A stretch of DNA of 64,000 nucleotides, from the NCBI GenBank assembly GCA_029553285.1, contig JAKPCO010000073.1:62001-126000 (forward strand), given 5' to 3'. This document shows positions 16,342 through 24,555 of this stretch, in pieces (position 1 is the stretch's first letter; the number at the start of each line of letters is the position of its first letter). The notes under the pieces are model-generated. The model made no database searches and was not told the origin of the DNA. It saw only the letters and a list, made by a program, of their open reading frames with translations. Position numbers and translations under genes: made by a program. Origin of the DNA: Methanobacteriota archaeon. Lineage in GTDB: Archaea > Halobacteriota > Methanosarcinia > Methanotrichales > Methanotrichaceae.

Positions 16342-17244
16342 ATGAATGGAAGATTCTGGCAGGTATACAGGCCAGTGATCGTACTTCTGATTGTCATAAT
16401 GGCTCTTGCGATATGGTCATACCTTTCCGGAGGGGACCGGCTGAGCGGCGTGCCGCTGCTGACTCCTCTGAGAGGCTTATTGCTGATCGTGGTCGGCCTG
16501 GCAGCCGGTTTCCTCGGCGGATTGATCGGAACAGGCGGATGCAGCATCATGCTCCCGGTGATACACTTCTGGATGGGCTACCCGGCGCCCATCGCGATCG
16601 GCACGACGATCTTTGCGGTTATCTTCACTGCCACCTCCGGAGGGTACGGACACCTCATCCGGAAAAATCTGGACAGAAGAGCGACGCTCTGGCTTGCAGG
16701 CGGCGGCATTCTTGGCGTGATCTTCGGCTCATGGCTCTTCACCATTCTTGTCGAGCACATAGATCTCCTGCAGCTGATTCTGGGTCTGGCGTTTCTGCTG
16801 CCCGCGATCAGGATGATCTACGAGGGCATCGGTCGCTCCAAGCCGAAGCAGGAGGGCAATACCATCCCAGGCGGAAGCAGCGGCTTTGCAGTCTTCGGAT
16901 TTGCGATCGGCGTTCTGACAGGGATTGTCGGGCTGGGCGGTGGATATGCACTCGTTCCGGGGCTGATCTACCTCTTCGGCGCACCTGTATACATCACCAT
17001 GGGAACATCCCTGGCAGTCATGATACCGATGGCGGTTGTTGCAGGCGGCATAAAGCTCGCCCAGGGGTTTGTCGCGCTCACCACTGCGTTAATCCTCGCA
17101 GCCGGAACAATCGTGGGCGCACAGATCGGAGCCGCTGTGATAAAGAGGTTCAGGCCGAACACGCTCAAGCTGATATTCGGCATATACTTCCTGTACGTAT
17201 CGCTGAAGTTCATAGCAGCGTACTTCGGAATAGCGATATGGTGA
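16342..17244 (+). CDS. TauE/SafE family sulfite/organosulfur exporter
   Basis: 300 residues, about eight membrane helices. The two family repeats are visible: GFLGGLIGTGG with PVIHFWMGYP near residue 60, and GIVGLGGGYALVPGL near residue 195, each followed by a helix that contains a GTT or GTS motif. The start ATG has GGAGG seven bases upstream. The family exports sulfite, sulfoacetate or similar anions, or takes up such compounds. The divergent ferredoxin with a matching promoter suggests shared control, perhaps linked to sulfur handling; this is inference. Confidence 0.9.
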   Translation: MNGRFWQVYRPVIVLLIVIMALAIWSYLSGGDRLSGVPLLTPLRGLLLIVVGLAAGFLGGLIGTGGCSIMLPVIHFWMGYPAPIAIGTTIFAVIFTATSGGYGHLIRKNLDRRATLWLAGGGILGVIFGSWLFTILVEHIDLLQLILGLAFLLPAIRMIYEGIGRSKPKQEGNTIPGGSSGFAVFGFAIGVLTGIVGLGGGYALVPGLIYLFGAPVYITMGTSLAVMIPMAVVAGGIKLAQGFVALTTALILAAGTIVGAQIGAAVIKRFRPNTLKLIFGIYFLYVSLKFIAAYFGIAIW

Positions 17245-17258
17245 TCCAAAAGAGATCT

Positions 17259-17298
17259 TGAAAAACTGAAAAAGAGCGGTCCGCCCTGTGCGGGCGGA
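17259..17298. terminator. Bidirectional terminator between TauE and rpl12
   Basis: Stem TCCGCCC/GGGCGGA (17280-17298, loop TGTGC). On the minus strand it is followed by CGCTCTTTTTCAGTTTTTC, a T-rich tract that suits the end of the ribosomal operon. It may serve TauE from the other side. Confidence 0.7.
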
Positions 17299-17302
17299 TT
17301 CC

Positions 17303-17620
17303 TTAACCGAATAGCGCGCCGAGACCCTCGATGCCGCTCTCCTCTGCCTCTTCCTTCTTCTCCTCTTCCTCTGCCTTGGCTGCAGGCTTCTTGGCCTCGG
17401 TCTCTGCGGCAGCTGCAGCCGGGGCCGCAGCCGCTACCGGCATGGCGGTCGCCTGGGATAGTATCTTGTCGATATCAACGCCCTCAAGCGCTGAGACCAG
17501 GGCCTTGATCCTGACCTCATCAGGCGTCACACCAGCTGCCTCTAGGACCTTCTTTATGCCATCATCGCTTACTTCCTTGCCTGAGCTATGTAGTAACAGT
17601 GCTGCGTATATGTATTCCAT
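17303..17620 (-). CDS. rpl12: Ribosomal protein L12 (P1)
   Basis: 105 residues from the ATG giving [20 protein letters not shown], the universal archaeal start; an upstream in-frame GTG is ignored because a GGTGA site fits this one. Helical N-terminal dimer domain, Ala/Pro hinge, acidic Lys/Glu tail ending [10 protein letters not shown]. It forms the ribosomal stalk on L10 and recruits translation GTPases. Last gene of the nusG-rpl11-rpl1-rpl10-rpl12 operon. Confidence 0.96.
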   Translation of the reverse strand: MEYIYAALLLHSSGKEVSDDGIKKVLEAAGVTPDEVRIKALVSALEGVDIDKILSQATAMPVAAAAPAAAAAETEAKKPAAKAEEEEKKEEAEESGIEGLGALFG

Positions 17621-17636
17621 TAAACTCACCTTTTCT

Positions 17637-18602
17637 CTAACCAAACAGAGAACCCAGCCCCGCGGCTGCGTCCTCCTCTTCCTTCTTCTCCTCTACCTCT
17701 TCAACAACCTCTTCGACCTGCTTCTGCTCCGGCGCGCTCTTGCCTGCAGACATCAGACCTGCAATCGCCTGAGCATTGGCATGTGCCTTCATTATGACAA
17801 GATCCATCATGCCGGGGACGGGAATACCGCGCTCGGCCACCAGATACCTCGCCCTGGATGCTGCACGCTGAACGATCGGAGCCACGGTCTGGGGCGTCAC
17901 ATAGGCCACCTCGACTGCGAAGGCGAGCGCCTTTCCAGCAGCCTCAGATATATCCCTCAGAACCGCCTCCGTATCCACTGCCAGATCCTCTGCGGCGAAA
18001 ACCAGCCTGTCGCTGTAAGCAGCCCGGAGCTCCAGCCCCACGAGCTTCGGGTAGATCTCCATGAGCTGGAGGACTTCTGCCACCTTGGGAGTTATCACAT
18101 CGCCCTTCCTCGCGAGCACAACCCTCTGGTTTATCACGACCTTGCCGCCCTTTATAGCGGCCGGTATTCCAGCGCTCTGGAGCTTTCCGACCATCGGTCC
18201 CGGTGAGAATGATGTCTCGCCGCTCTCGACCACTATATCCATGGGCGCGACAGCACCGGCCTTTATGGGCATCGGTCGCTTCTCTGCGTCCAGCATCTTC
18301 TTGAGCGCAAACGGATTCGCATCTGAGAAAATCAGAGCGGTCTGGTCCTCGATGTAATCCGCAAGCGGCCTAATGGACTCATCAGATTTCAGTATGGCCC
18401 TCCGGGCGATGTTGTTGTTGACAACCCTCACCTCAGAGAGAGGCCTCAGGATACTCCGGATCCTCTGAAACTCACTTGCCGGAAGCTCGCGTATACCCGC
18501 AACGCCTACAACGCGACTGCTTCTTATGCGCTCCACCAGCTCGTCAACCTCTTTCAGCTTCCATTCAGGCACGCGAGCGACATGGCGAACATCTGCTGAC
18601 AT
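17637..18602 (-). CDS. rpl10: Ribosomal protein L10 (P0)
   Basis: 321 residues. N-terminal rRNA-binding domain ([19 protein letters not shown]), the [20 protein letters not shown] region, then an L12-docking helix stretch and an acidic tail ending [10 protein letters not shown] that echoes L12. It anchors the L12 dimers on 23S rRNA. Its ATG directly abuts the rpl1 stop (TAGATG). Confidence 0.96.
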   Translation of the reverse strand: MSADVRHVARVPEWKLKEVDELVERIRSSRVVGVAGIRELPASEFQRIRSILRPLSEVRVVNNNIARRAILKSDESIRPLADYIEDQTALIFSDANPFALKKMLDAEKRPMPIKAGAVAPMDIVVESGETSFSPGPMVGKLQSAGIPAAIKGGKVVINQRVVLARKGDVITPKVAEVLQLMEIYPKLVGLELRAAYSDRLVFAAEDLAVDTEAVLRDISEAAGKALAFAVEVAYVTPQTVAPIVQRAASRARYLVAERGIPVPGMMDLVIMKAHANAQAIAGLMSAGKSAPEQKQVEEVVEEVEEKKEEEDAAAGLGSLFG

Positions 18603-19241
18603 CTAGATCACCCTCACCGCCGGACCCATCGTGGTCTTGACATATACTGACTTCAGGTTGTGACGACCATCCTTCAGGGTCTGCTCCAGCTTTGTGATTA
18701 CAGACTCTATGTTCTCTGCAAGCTGCCTGGCGTCCATGTCTCTTCTGCCCACGGCTATGTGGAATGTCGGCCTGTCTCTTGATCTTATCCTGACGATATT
18801 TTTGAGCCTCGTGACCATCTGGGCGACATCCGCATTGGGCGGAAGTGGCGTGGGCATCTTTCCTCTCTTGCCGAGAATGGGTCCGAGGGTCTTGCCGATG
18901 ACCGGCATGAACTGCGTCTCGGCTATGAAGAAATCGTATTCATCTGCCAGCTTTCTAGCGTTCTTCCTGTTCTCCCCAAGAAGCTTCAGCTCCTCCGGGG
19001 ATATCACGTAGTCGGCGCCAGCGCCCTTCGCCTTGAGTGCAGTATCGCCAGCTGCGAAAACCGCGATCCTGTTTGGCCTTCCACGCCCGTGCGGGAGTAT
19101 AACTTCAGTATCGATCCTGTTGCCGGGCTGTGTCAGATCTATGTTATGGAGATTTATGGCAAGATCGACGCTCTCCTTGAAACCCCTGGGCGGGGCCTCG
19201 GAGATCGCCTTTTTAACTGCCTCTTCGATATTCTCTTTCAT
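18603..19241 (-). CDS. rpl1: Ribosomal protein L1
   Basis: 212 residues. Typical L1: NLHNIDLTQPGNRIDTEVIL, LPHGRGRPNRIAVFA, KRGKMPTPLPPNAD and the C-terminal LKSVYVKTTMGPAVRV. It binds the L1 stalk of 23S rRNA. In methanococci it also represses its own operon by binding its mRNA; a hairpin in the rpl11-rpl1 gap here (19251-19280) is a candidate site. Confidence 0.96.
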   Translation of the reverse strand: MKENIEEAVKKAISEAPPRGFKESVDLAINLHNIDLTQPGNRIDTEVILPHGRGRPNRIAVFAAGDTALKAKGAGADYVISPEELKLLGENRKNARKLADEYDFFIAETQFMPVIGKTLGPILGKRGKMPTPLPPNADVAQMVTRLKNIVRIRSRDRPTFHIAVGRRDMDARQLAENIESVITKLEQTLKDGRHNLKSVYVKTTMGPAVRVI

Positions 19242-19250
19242 TCAGATCAT

Positions 19251-19280
19251 CCGTAGTCCACGACTTTTGGTCTTCTACGG
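19251..19280 (-). promoter_or_regulatory. Intercistronic hairpin before rpl1, candidate L1 binding site
   Basis: On the coding strand CCGTAG pairs with CTACGG, enclosing an asymmetric internal loop and a GAC-CAAAA-GTC tip. It sits 10 bases before the rpl1 start. L1 autoregulation by such two-helix motifs is known in Methanococcus; the match here is by position and shape only. Confidence 0.4.
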
Positions 19281-19296
19281 CTCCACAGATCGCAAT

Positions 19297-19776
19297 CTAG
19301 GACTTCTCCTCAAAGAGGTGGTCGTAGCTGCCAGATGCGAGCGCCTGCTGCACCTCTTTTGAGGTCATGCCATCTATCTTTACCCCCAAAGAGCCACAGG
19401 TTCCCACGATCTCTCTGACCGCGCTCTTCAGGTTCTTCGAGAGAAGGCTTCTTCTCTTTATCTCTGCGATCTTTATCACCTGATCCATCGATATGTTACC
19501 AGCAAAGCTCTTCTTGTCACCGCTGCCCTTCTCGATCCCGGCCTCCTTCAGTATGAGCGCCGAGGTTGGAGGCGTGCCGACCTCTATCTCGAACTCGGTC
19601 CTGCTCTTCACCTTTATCTTCACAGGAACCTGCATGCCGTTCAGATCTTTGGTCAGCTCGTTTATCTTGGCGACAACAGCTGCTACATTGACACCGAGAG
19701 GTCCAAGCGCCGGGCCAAGGGGCGGTCCAGCAGTTGCCTTACCACCTGATACCAGCGCCTCGACGACATTAGCCAA
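19297..19776 (-). CDS. rpl11: Ribosomal protein L11
   Basis: 159 residues, TTG start with GAGGTGA six bases upstream; that site overlaps the nusG stop. GKATAGPPLGPALGPLGVN is the family signature, and the C-terminal rRNA-binding domain runs through REIVGTCGSLGVKIDG. It binds the GTPase-associated region of 23S rRNA. Second gene of the operon. Confidence 0.96.
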   Translation of the reverse strand: MANVVEALVSGGKATAGPPLGPALGPLGVNVAAVVAKINELTKDLNGMQVPVKIKVKSRTEFEIEVGTPPTSALILKEAGIEKGSGDKKSFAGNISMDQVIKIAEIKRRSLLSKNLKSAVREIVGTCGSLGVKIDGMTSKEVQQALASGSYDHLFEEKS

Positions 19777-19782
19777 TATTGT

Positions 19783-20244
19783 TCACCTCTGAGCCTCTTC
19801 TTTGCTAAGGACTCTTACATGATCTCCTCTGACCGTTATGGGTATGGGCACCATGGCCTCGAAGAGCTCCACGGTTATCTCCTCTTTGGCCGAGTCGACC
19901 CGCTTCACCCTTGCCATCTCGCCCTTGAACGGCCCGGAGATCAGCTCCACAATGGCGCCCTCGCTTATGCCAACGACCGCAGGCTTTGGCGTCAGGAAGT
20001 GCTCTATCTCTGCGAAGCTGGATGCGCCTTTTATAACAGAGCGCGCATGTGGAACCCCCTGGATAGCCTGCTCCACTATCTCTGGGGCCGAAGCCTCCAC
20101 CAATACGTAGCCCTTCAGCACATCAGGAACGAGTATCGCCCGTATGTCCAGCTTATCCTTTCTCGCTATCTGGGCGACCAGATTCGCAACAGCTCGCTCC
20201 TGATTTGCGGTTGTCTTGACTACGTATATGCTGGTCTCGGACAT
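19783..20244 (-). CDS. nusG: Transcription elongation factor NusG/Spt5
   Basis: 153 residues from the ATG giving [23 protein letters not shown] domain first, then a KOW motif ([20 protein letters not shown]). It clamps RNA polymerase with Spt4 and links transcription to translation. The upstream in-frame extension (to 20298) crosses the promoter and is rejected: a strong TATA box lies about 28 bases before this ATG, so the mRNA is probably leaderless. The secE gene that often precedes nusG in archaea is not here. Confidence 0.94.
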   Translation of the reverse strand: MSETSIYVVKTTANQERAVANLVAQIARKDKLDIRAILVPDVLKGYVLVEASAPEIVEQAIQGVPHARSVIKGASSFAEIEHFLTPKPAVVGISEGAIVELISGPFKGEMARVKRVDSAKEEITVELFEAMVPIPITVRGDHVRVLSKEEAQR

Positions 20245-20264
20245 CCTCAGTCTAGAGGATAAAC

Positions 20265-20279
20265 CATATATAAAAAGGT
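20265..20279 (-). promoter_or_regulatory. nusG-ribosomal operon promoter
   Basis: The minus strand reads CCTTTTTATATATGG, preceded by ACAAA as a BRE-like stretch. Its spacing to the nusG ATG (about 28 bases from the TATA centre) predicts a leaderless transcript for nusG-rpl11-rpl1-rpl10-rpl12. Confidence 0.75.
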
Positions 20280-20361
20280 TTGTGACTGCCTTGAGCATTC
20301 CCGAGGGCCCTGATTAAGAGGGATCCTGGGCTTCAGGAGTCCTGATCGTATCTCCAGTACT

Positions 20362-20606
20362 TAGGTCGTGTACTCGATTCATTGAACAGGTTGATCAGCA
20401 CACTGAAACCGGCAGCAGGTGAGATCCAGGATTGTGATCTGCAGTGCCAGTGAATGCAGGTGTATGCAGATTCCTGAAATTCCATTCAGTGATTCAAACA
20501 CACGACCATTGAACGTCTCTCAGGAACCGCCAATTAACGGCACTGTATCTCACAAATCCTGCGGCGTCACATGCTGTTGATCTCAATGATACGAGTACAC
20601 GACCTA
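20362..20606. mobile_element. 245-bp MITE-like element with terminal inverted repeats
   Basis: The ends are TAGGTCGTGTACTCG (20362-20376) and its exact reverse complement (20592-20606). Similarity extends inward: TCATTGA follows both ends after two or three differing bases. There is no coding capacity, and no clear target duplication is seen beyond a possible TA. A collapsed relative lies at 27105-27144. It occupies most of the gap between the nusG promoter and the zinc-ribbon gene. Confidence 0.65.
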
Positions 20607-20685
20607 TGCGCATAGCTTATATCCCATCGGATCTTCGCATACATCAAAACCTGTTCGGATCCCAGGCGCGAAGGAGGTCGCAGAG

Positions 20686-20880
20686 TTGGAGGAAGACCAG
20701 AGCGTTCTCGACCAGTTCGTCCCATTCTGCCCAAAATGCGGGAACGAGTGCCTGCCAAAGGAGCTGCGTAGGGCTCTCGATGCCCAGAGCTGGAAGAAGA
20801 TAATCGTTGAAACTATATACTACTGCCCCAGATGTGATAACTACTGGAGCGAAGGTCTGGTGGAAAAGGGCTATAAATGA
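20686..20880 (+). CDS. Small zinc-ribbon protein, 64 residues
   Basis: The start is TTG with a perfect GGAGGT seven bases upstream. Two CxxC pairs, CPKCGNEC near residue 15 and CPRC near residue 51, define a zinc ribbon. Its TGA overlaps the ATG of the deacetylase-fold gene downstream (ATGA), so the two are coupled and may form a complex or share a substrate. No named family is recognised. Confidence 0.82.
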   Translation: MEEDQSVLDQFVPFCPKCGNECLPKELRRALDAQSWKKIIVETIYYCPRCDNYWSEGLVEKGYK

Positions 20881-21989
20881 TCTATCTATACTATACGGAT
20901 ATGTTCATGGGCTACAGCTTCGGCCCTGAACACCCGCTGCAGCCAGCGCGGATCATGCTCACCTACAGGATGATAGAGGAGTACGGGTTCTTTCTCGGAT
21001 ATGATACGGAAGTTCAGGAGCCGTACTACGCGAGCGAGAGCGACCTCCTCATGGTCCACGATCCAGGGTACATCCAGGCGGTGAAGGATGAGCGACCGGA
21101 TCCAGCGCTCGGCCTGGATGAGCCAGATACCCCGGTTTTCCCGGGCATCTACGACGCCAGCGCGCTGATCGCCGGAGCCAGCATCGAGGCCGCGAAGCGT
21201 GTTGCATCAGAGCCCTGTGTGGCGTTCAACCTCGCCGGCGGGCTCCATCACGCGTTTCCGGCCAGAGCGGCAGGATTCTGCGTGTTCAACGATTGCGCCC
21301 TCGGAATTCGCACACTGAGGAAGCGCTTTGACAGGGTTCTCTACATAGATATCGATGCTCATCACGGCGATGGTGTGCAGTACATCTTCTACGAGGATCC
21401 ATCAGTGCTGACGATATCAATCCACGAGTCTGGAAAGTACCTCTTTCCCGGAACCGGATTCGTGGACGAGATCGGCAGCGGCGATGGGTATGGGTACTCC
21501 GCGAACATACCGATGCCGCTGAATGCGGATGATGAATGCTACAGGTACGCCTTCGAGTCTGTCATCCCCGCGCTGTTCAGGTGGTTCAAACCTGATGCTG
21601 TTGTCGCGCAGCTCGGCGTCGATACGCACTATGCAGATCCCCTTGCGAGCCTCGATCTAACCCTTGATGGCTACGGCTATCTCGTTCGGAGGATAAAGGA
21701 GCTCACAGATGAGTATGCGACCGGCAGGATGCTCGCCCTGGGCGGTGGCGGCTACAACCTGGAGGTCGTGCCGCTCGCATGGACGCTGGCATTCCAGACC
21801 CTGAGGGGAAAGGAGATGCCGGAGGAGCTCCCGAAGTGGTGGGTCGATGCGATAATGAAAATGATCGGGCGGCCCCCGCTCTCTCTTCCAGATCGACCCA
21901 AGGAGAAGAGGGATGTCCCGAGGGAGCTGATCGAGACCGTGGCAAACCTGAAGAGAAGGCTGACGATCATACACGGCGACATATTCTGA
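20877..21989 (+). CDS. Histone-deacetylase-family (AcuC-type) protein
   Basis: 370 residues, full length for the class I/AcuC-like fold. Motifs: GGLHHAFPARAAGFCVFND with catalytic H124 and H125, zinc ligands in YIDIDAHHGDG (D160, H162), VAQLGVDTHYADPLA with the third ligand aspartate, and LALGGGGYN. Probable Zn-dependent deacylase of protein lysines or small acyl compounds. It is coupled to a zinc-ribbon protein upstream and precedes trm1 by 15 bases. Confidence 0.93.
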   Translation: MIYLYYTDMFMGYSFGPEHPLQPARIMLTYRMIEEYGFFLGYDTEVQEPYYASESDLLMVHDPGYIQAVKDERPDPALGLDEPDTPVFPGIYDASALIAGASIEAAKRVASEPCVAFNLAGGLHHAFPARAAGFCVFNDCALGIRTLRKRFDRVLYIDIDAHHGDGVQYIFYEDPSVLTISIHESGKYLFPGTGFVDEIGSGDGYGYSANIPMPLNADDECYRYAFESVIPALFRWFKPDAVVAQLGVDTHYADPLASLDLTLDGYGYLVRRIKELTDEYATGRMLALGGGGYNLEVVPLAWTLAFQTLRGKEMPEELPKWWVDAIMKMIGRPPLSLPDRPKEKRDVPRELIETVANLKRRLTIIHGDIF

Positions 21990-22004
21990 GCGTGAGGCCT
22001 GTCG

Positions 22005-23060
22005 ATGATTGAAGTGGAGGGCCCGGTCAGGGTGAACACAGACGGGGTCTTCTACAATCCCAGAATGAGGACGAACCGGGATATCTGCGTCGCGATGGCC
22101 TCAGAGCTTGGAATAAAGGAGTATCTGGATGCGTTCTCTGCCAGCGGCATACGTGGCATCAGGGTGAGGAAGGAGGCAGGCGTCGGGCGTGTCGTGATGA
22201 ACGATATCAGCCCTTCAGCATGCCAGCGCATCAGGGAGAACCTTGCCATGAATGACATCTCAGACTGTGAGGTGACCTGCGAGAGCGCCAGTGTCATCAT
22301 GAGCAGGAGACGGTTCGAGACGATCGATCTCGATCCGTTCGGCTCCCCAGCGCAGTTCCTCGCTCCTGCTGCATCCTCCGCAAGATCGTATCTCTTCATA
22401 ACGGCCACGGATACCGCTCCACTCTGTGGGGCACATCTCCGGAGCGGCATGAGAAAATACCTTGCCGTCCCTCTGAATACCGAGTACCACAGGGAGATGG
22501 GCGTGCGGATCCTGATGGGAGCTGTGATACGGGAGATGGCGAGGGCTGACAAGCGGGGAATACCCCTGCTCTCGTATGCCACAGAGCACTATGTTCGCCT
22601 GCATCTGCGAATAAAAAAAGGTGCGCATGAGGCCGATGAGGCCCTCAAGTCCATGGGATATGTTGAGCACTGCTTCAGTTGTGGAGGCTGGAGTTTGAGG
22701 ATGGGCATGGGCTGCACGTCCTCAGGCAAATGCAGCTTCTGTGGAGGAAGGACATCCACTGCAGGGCCTCTCTGGCTCGGCCCGCTTCACGATAGAGATC
22801 TCCTCGGAGCAGCTCTCAAAAGACTTGATCCTGAGAGCAGGGCCCACAGATTAGTATTACTATGCTCTGAGGAGGTTGACGTCCCGTTCTACTATGATCA
22901 TCATAAGATCTGCAGGAGGCTGAGAATCACACCATCGAAGGTTGAGTCCGTCATATCTGATCTTCGAGAGCATGGCTACAGGGCTTCCAGGACGCACTTC
23001 ACAGGGGTTGGTATAAAGACCGATGCTCCTTTGAGGGATCTGGTTTCTCTGCTGGCCTGA
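22005..23060 (+). CDS. trm1: tRNA (guanine-26) N2-dimethyltransferase Trm1
   Basis: 351 residues. FYNPRMRTNRDI at the N-terminus, DAFSASGIRGIR SAM-binding motif near residue 42, and the catalytic DLDPFGSP motif near residue 105. The C-terminal half has a cysteine group (HCFSCGG, CSFCGG) that binds zinc. It methylates G26 at the D-arm/anticodon-arm junction of tRNA. It is shorter than many archaeal Trm1 proteins but complete in motifs. Confidence 0.95.
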   Translation: MIEVEGPVRVNTDGVFYNPRMRTNRDICVAMASELGIKEYLDAFSASGIRGIRVRKEAGVGRVVMNDISPSACQRIRENLAMNDISDCEVTCESASVIMSRRRFETIDLDPFGSPAQFLAPAASSARSYLFITATDTAPLCGAHLRSGMRKYLAVPLNTEYHREMGVRILMGAVIREMARADKRGIPLLSYATEHYVRLHLRIKKGAHEADEALKSMGYVEHCFSCGGWSLRMGMGCTSSGKCSFCGGRTSTAGPLWLGPLHDRDLLGAALKRLDPESRAHRLVLLCSEEVDVPFYYDHHKICRRLRITPSKVESVISDLREHGYRASRTHFTGVGIKTDAPLRDLVSLLA

Positions 23061-23242
23061 TGGGATGTTTGAGAATAGGGCACCAGATCTTTCCTGGCAA
23101 TTGACCGGATCCAATCCGTAAACCACGAAATCTGGCGGGAAGATCTTCAGCCCATAATTGAGAACCTAAAAGTTAATAAGGAAGAAGGTATATGATAATG
23201 ATAACTGTAATGCTTCGAGAGCATTGCAGGCAGATATACATG

Positions 23243-23302
23243 TGGCACGAGGTCGCGTTTAATTACCCCCTTCATTGCTACTCCCTTTCGCATCTCGTGC
23301 CA
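23243..23302 (+). promoter_or_regulatory. Leader hairpin before the DUF3147-like gene
   Basis: TGGCACGAG (23243-23251) pairs with CTCGTGCCA (23294-23302), with a further CGC/GCG pairing inside. It ends 24 bases before the start codon. The 265-base gap 23061-23325 otherwise holds only AT-rich promoter-like sequence. Confidence 0.4.
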
Positions 23303-23325
23303 TCCCTTCTTCTTAAAGAGGTTGC

Positions 23326-23655
23326 ATGCGTCTGCTGATCTATTTCGTGCTTGGTGGGGCCATCACAGCGCTCGTTGTTCATCTCGGCAGCTCAGGCCGC
23401 GGGACGCTTTCAGCGTTTATCGCCACGTTTCCCGTGCTCACAGCCCTCACGTTCATACTGATATCCATGGAGGGAAGCAGCGCTGATCTCTGCGAGTATG
23501 CGAGAGGTCTTCTGCTTTTCACGCCCGCGTGGATCGCCTATGTGCTGACGGTGATGATCATCTTCGAACGCACCGGCGTCTGGGTGTCAATAGCCCTGGG
23601 CATGGCGGTATACGCGGTTGCGTCGTGGATTCTGAGAGCCATCGTTCTTCACTAA
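23326..23655 (+). CDS. Small four-helix membrane protein (DUF3147/GlpM-like)
   Basis: 109 residues, four hydrophobic helices with short loops (MRLLIYFVLGGAITALVVHL at the start, SWILRAIVLH at the end). Length, helix number and the FVLGG start resemble the DUF3147/GlpM group of small membrane proteins, whose biochemical role is not established. A GAGGT site precedes the ATG. It is transcribed alone, behind a stable leader hairpin. Confidence 0.65.
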   Translation: MRLLIYFVLGGAITALVVHLGSSGRGTLSAFIATFPVLTALTFILISMEGSSADLCEYARGLLLFTPAWIAYVLTVMIIFERTGVWVSIALGMAVYAVASWILRAIVLH

Positions 23656-23744
23656 TATTTATACTACTATTATATTTTGTTACCATCATCTTTTGCCCTT
23701 CACGCTACTATCATCATTAATATCGACTTTCTTTTTCAGAAAAG

Positions 23745-23753
23745 AATATATAT
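23745..23753 (+). promoter_or_regulatory. TATA box of npdG
   Basis: AATATATAT about 28 bases before the npdG ATG, with no ribosome site between, so the transcript is probably leaderless. Confidence 0.6.
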
Positions 23754-23776
23754 CATGTATATGCAGCCTCTAGCCC

Positions 23777-24439
23777 ATGAGGGTTGCTCTTGTCGGTGGT
23801 ACCGGGGATATCGGTAATGGATTTGCCGTTCGCTGGTCCCCCCATTATGAGGTGATCATCGGGTCCAGAAAGGCGGAGCGTGCCCGGGAGAGCGCAGCTG
23901 ATCTCGGAAAATACATGAGATCCCTGGGTATCGATACGGTGCTTTATGGAACTGATAACGCAAACGCCATCATGGATTCAGACGTCGTCGTTCTCTGTGT
24001 TCCTCCAGAGAGCCTGAGCATGGTGACATCTGACCTGAGAGACTGCTACTCAGACCAGATCGTGATATCGCCTGTCGTCCCCATGGCCCGCACGAACCAC
24101 TTCGAGTACAGGCCGCCGCCGGAGGGATGTGCAGCGTTTCTTGTAAAGAGCTCCCTCCCGGAGAGCGTGAGGGTGGTCTCTGCGTTTCACACGATACCTG
24201 CGAAGTCTCTCATGGATGCGGAGAGGATCCTCAGGTTCGATGTGCCTATATGCGGCGACGATAAAGATGCAAAAGATGTTGTGGCTGAGATGTGCAGAAA
24301 GATTCGCGATCTCAGGCCGCTTGATGCCGGCCCGCTGAGCGTATCGCATCAGGTCGAGGGGCTGACGCCGCTTCTGCTGAACATCGCGCGCCTGAACAAA
24401 ATGCGCCGCGTCGGCGTACAGTTCGTCCAGGAGGAGTAA
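23777..24439 (+). CDS. npdG: F420H2:NADP+ oxidoreductase (Fno)
   Basis: 220 residues. The Rossmann start MRVALVGGTGDIGNGFAVRW, the NADP-selecting SR (IIGSRKAERA) and the C-terminal HQVEGLTPLLLNIARLNK block match the NpdG/Fno family. It passes hydride between coenzyme F420 and NADP, supplying NADPH for biosynthesis. It probably starts leaderless from the TATA box at 23745. Confidence 0.93.
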   Translation: MRVALVGGTGDIGNGFAVRWSPHYEVIIGSRKAERARESAADLGKYMRSLGIDTVLYGTDNANAIMDSDVVVLCVPPESLSMVTSDLRDCYSDQIVISPVVPMARTNHFEYRPPPEGCAAFLVKSSLPESVRVVSAFHTIPAKSLMDAERILRFDVPICGDDKDAKDVVAEMCRKIRDLRPLDAGPLSVSHQVEGLTPLLLNIARLNKMRRVGVQFVQEE

Positions 24440-24555
24440 AAGCAGCAGGCTTCGTATCTGAGGCATCAGCTTGGCCACAGGATTCCCGGCGACCTCAAAC
24501 CCCTCCAGCAGATCTGGTGTACGCCCGCCAGGCGGCGACGCCTCCTTTGATCCTC

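Noticed and set aside
20245-20685. secE gene upstream of nusG
   Set aside because: No frame of the right length or with a membrane helix is present; the gap holds the nusG promoter and the 245-bp element. secE must lie elsewhere.
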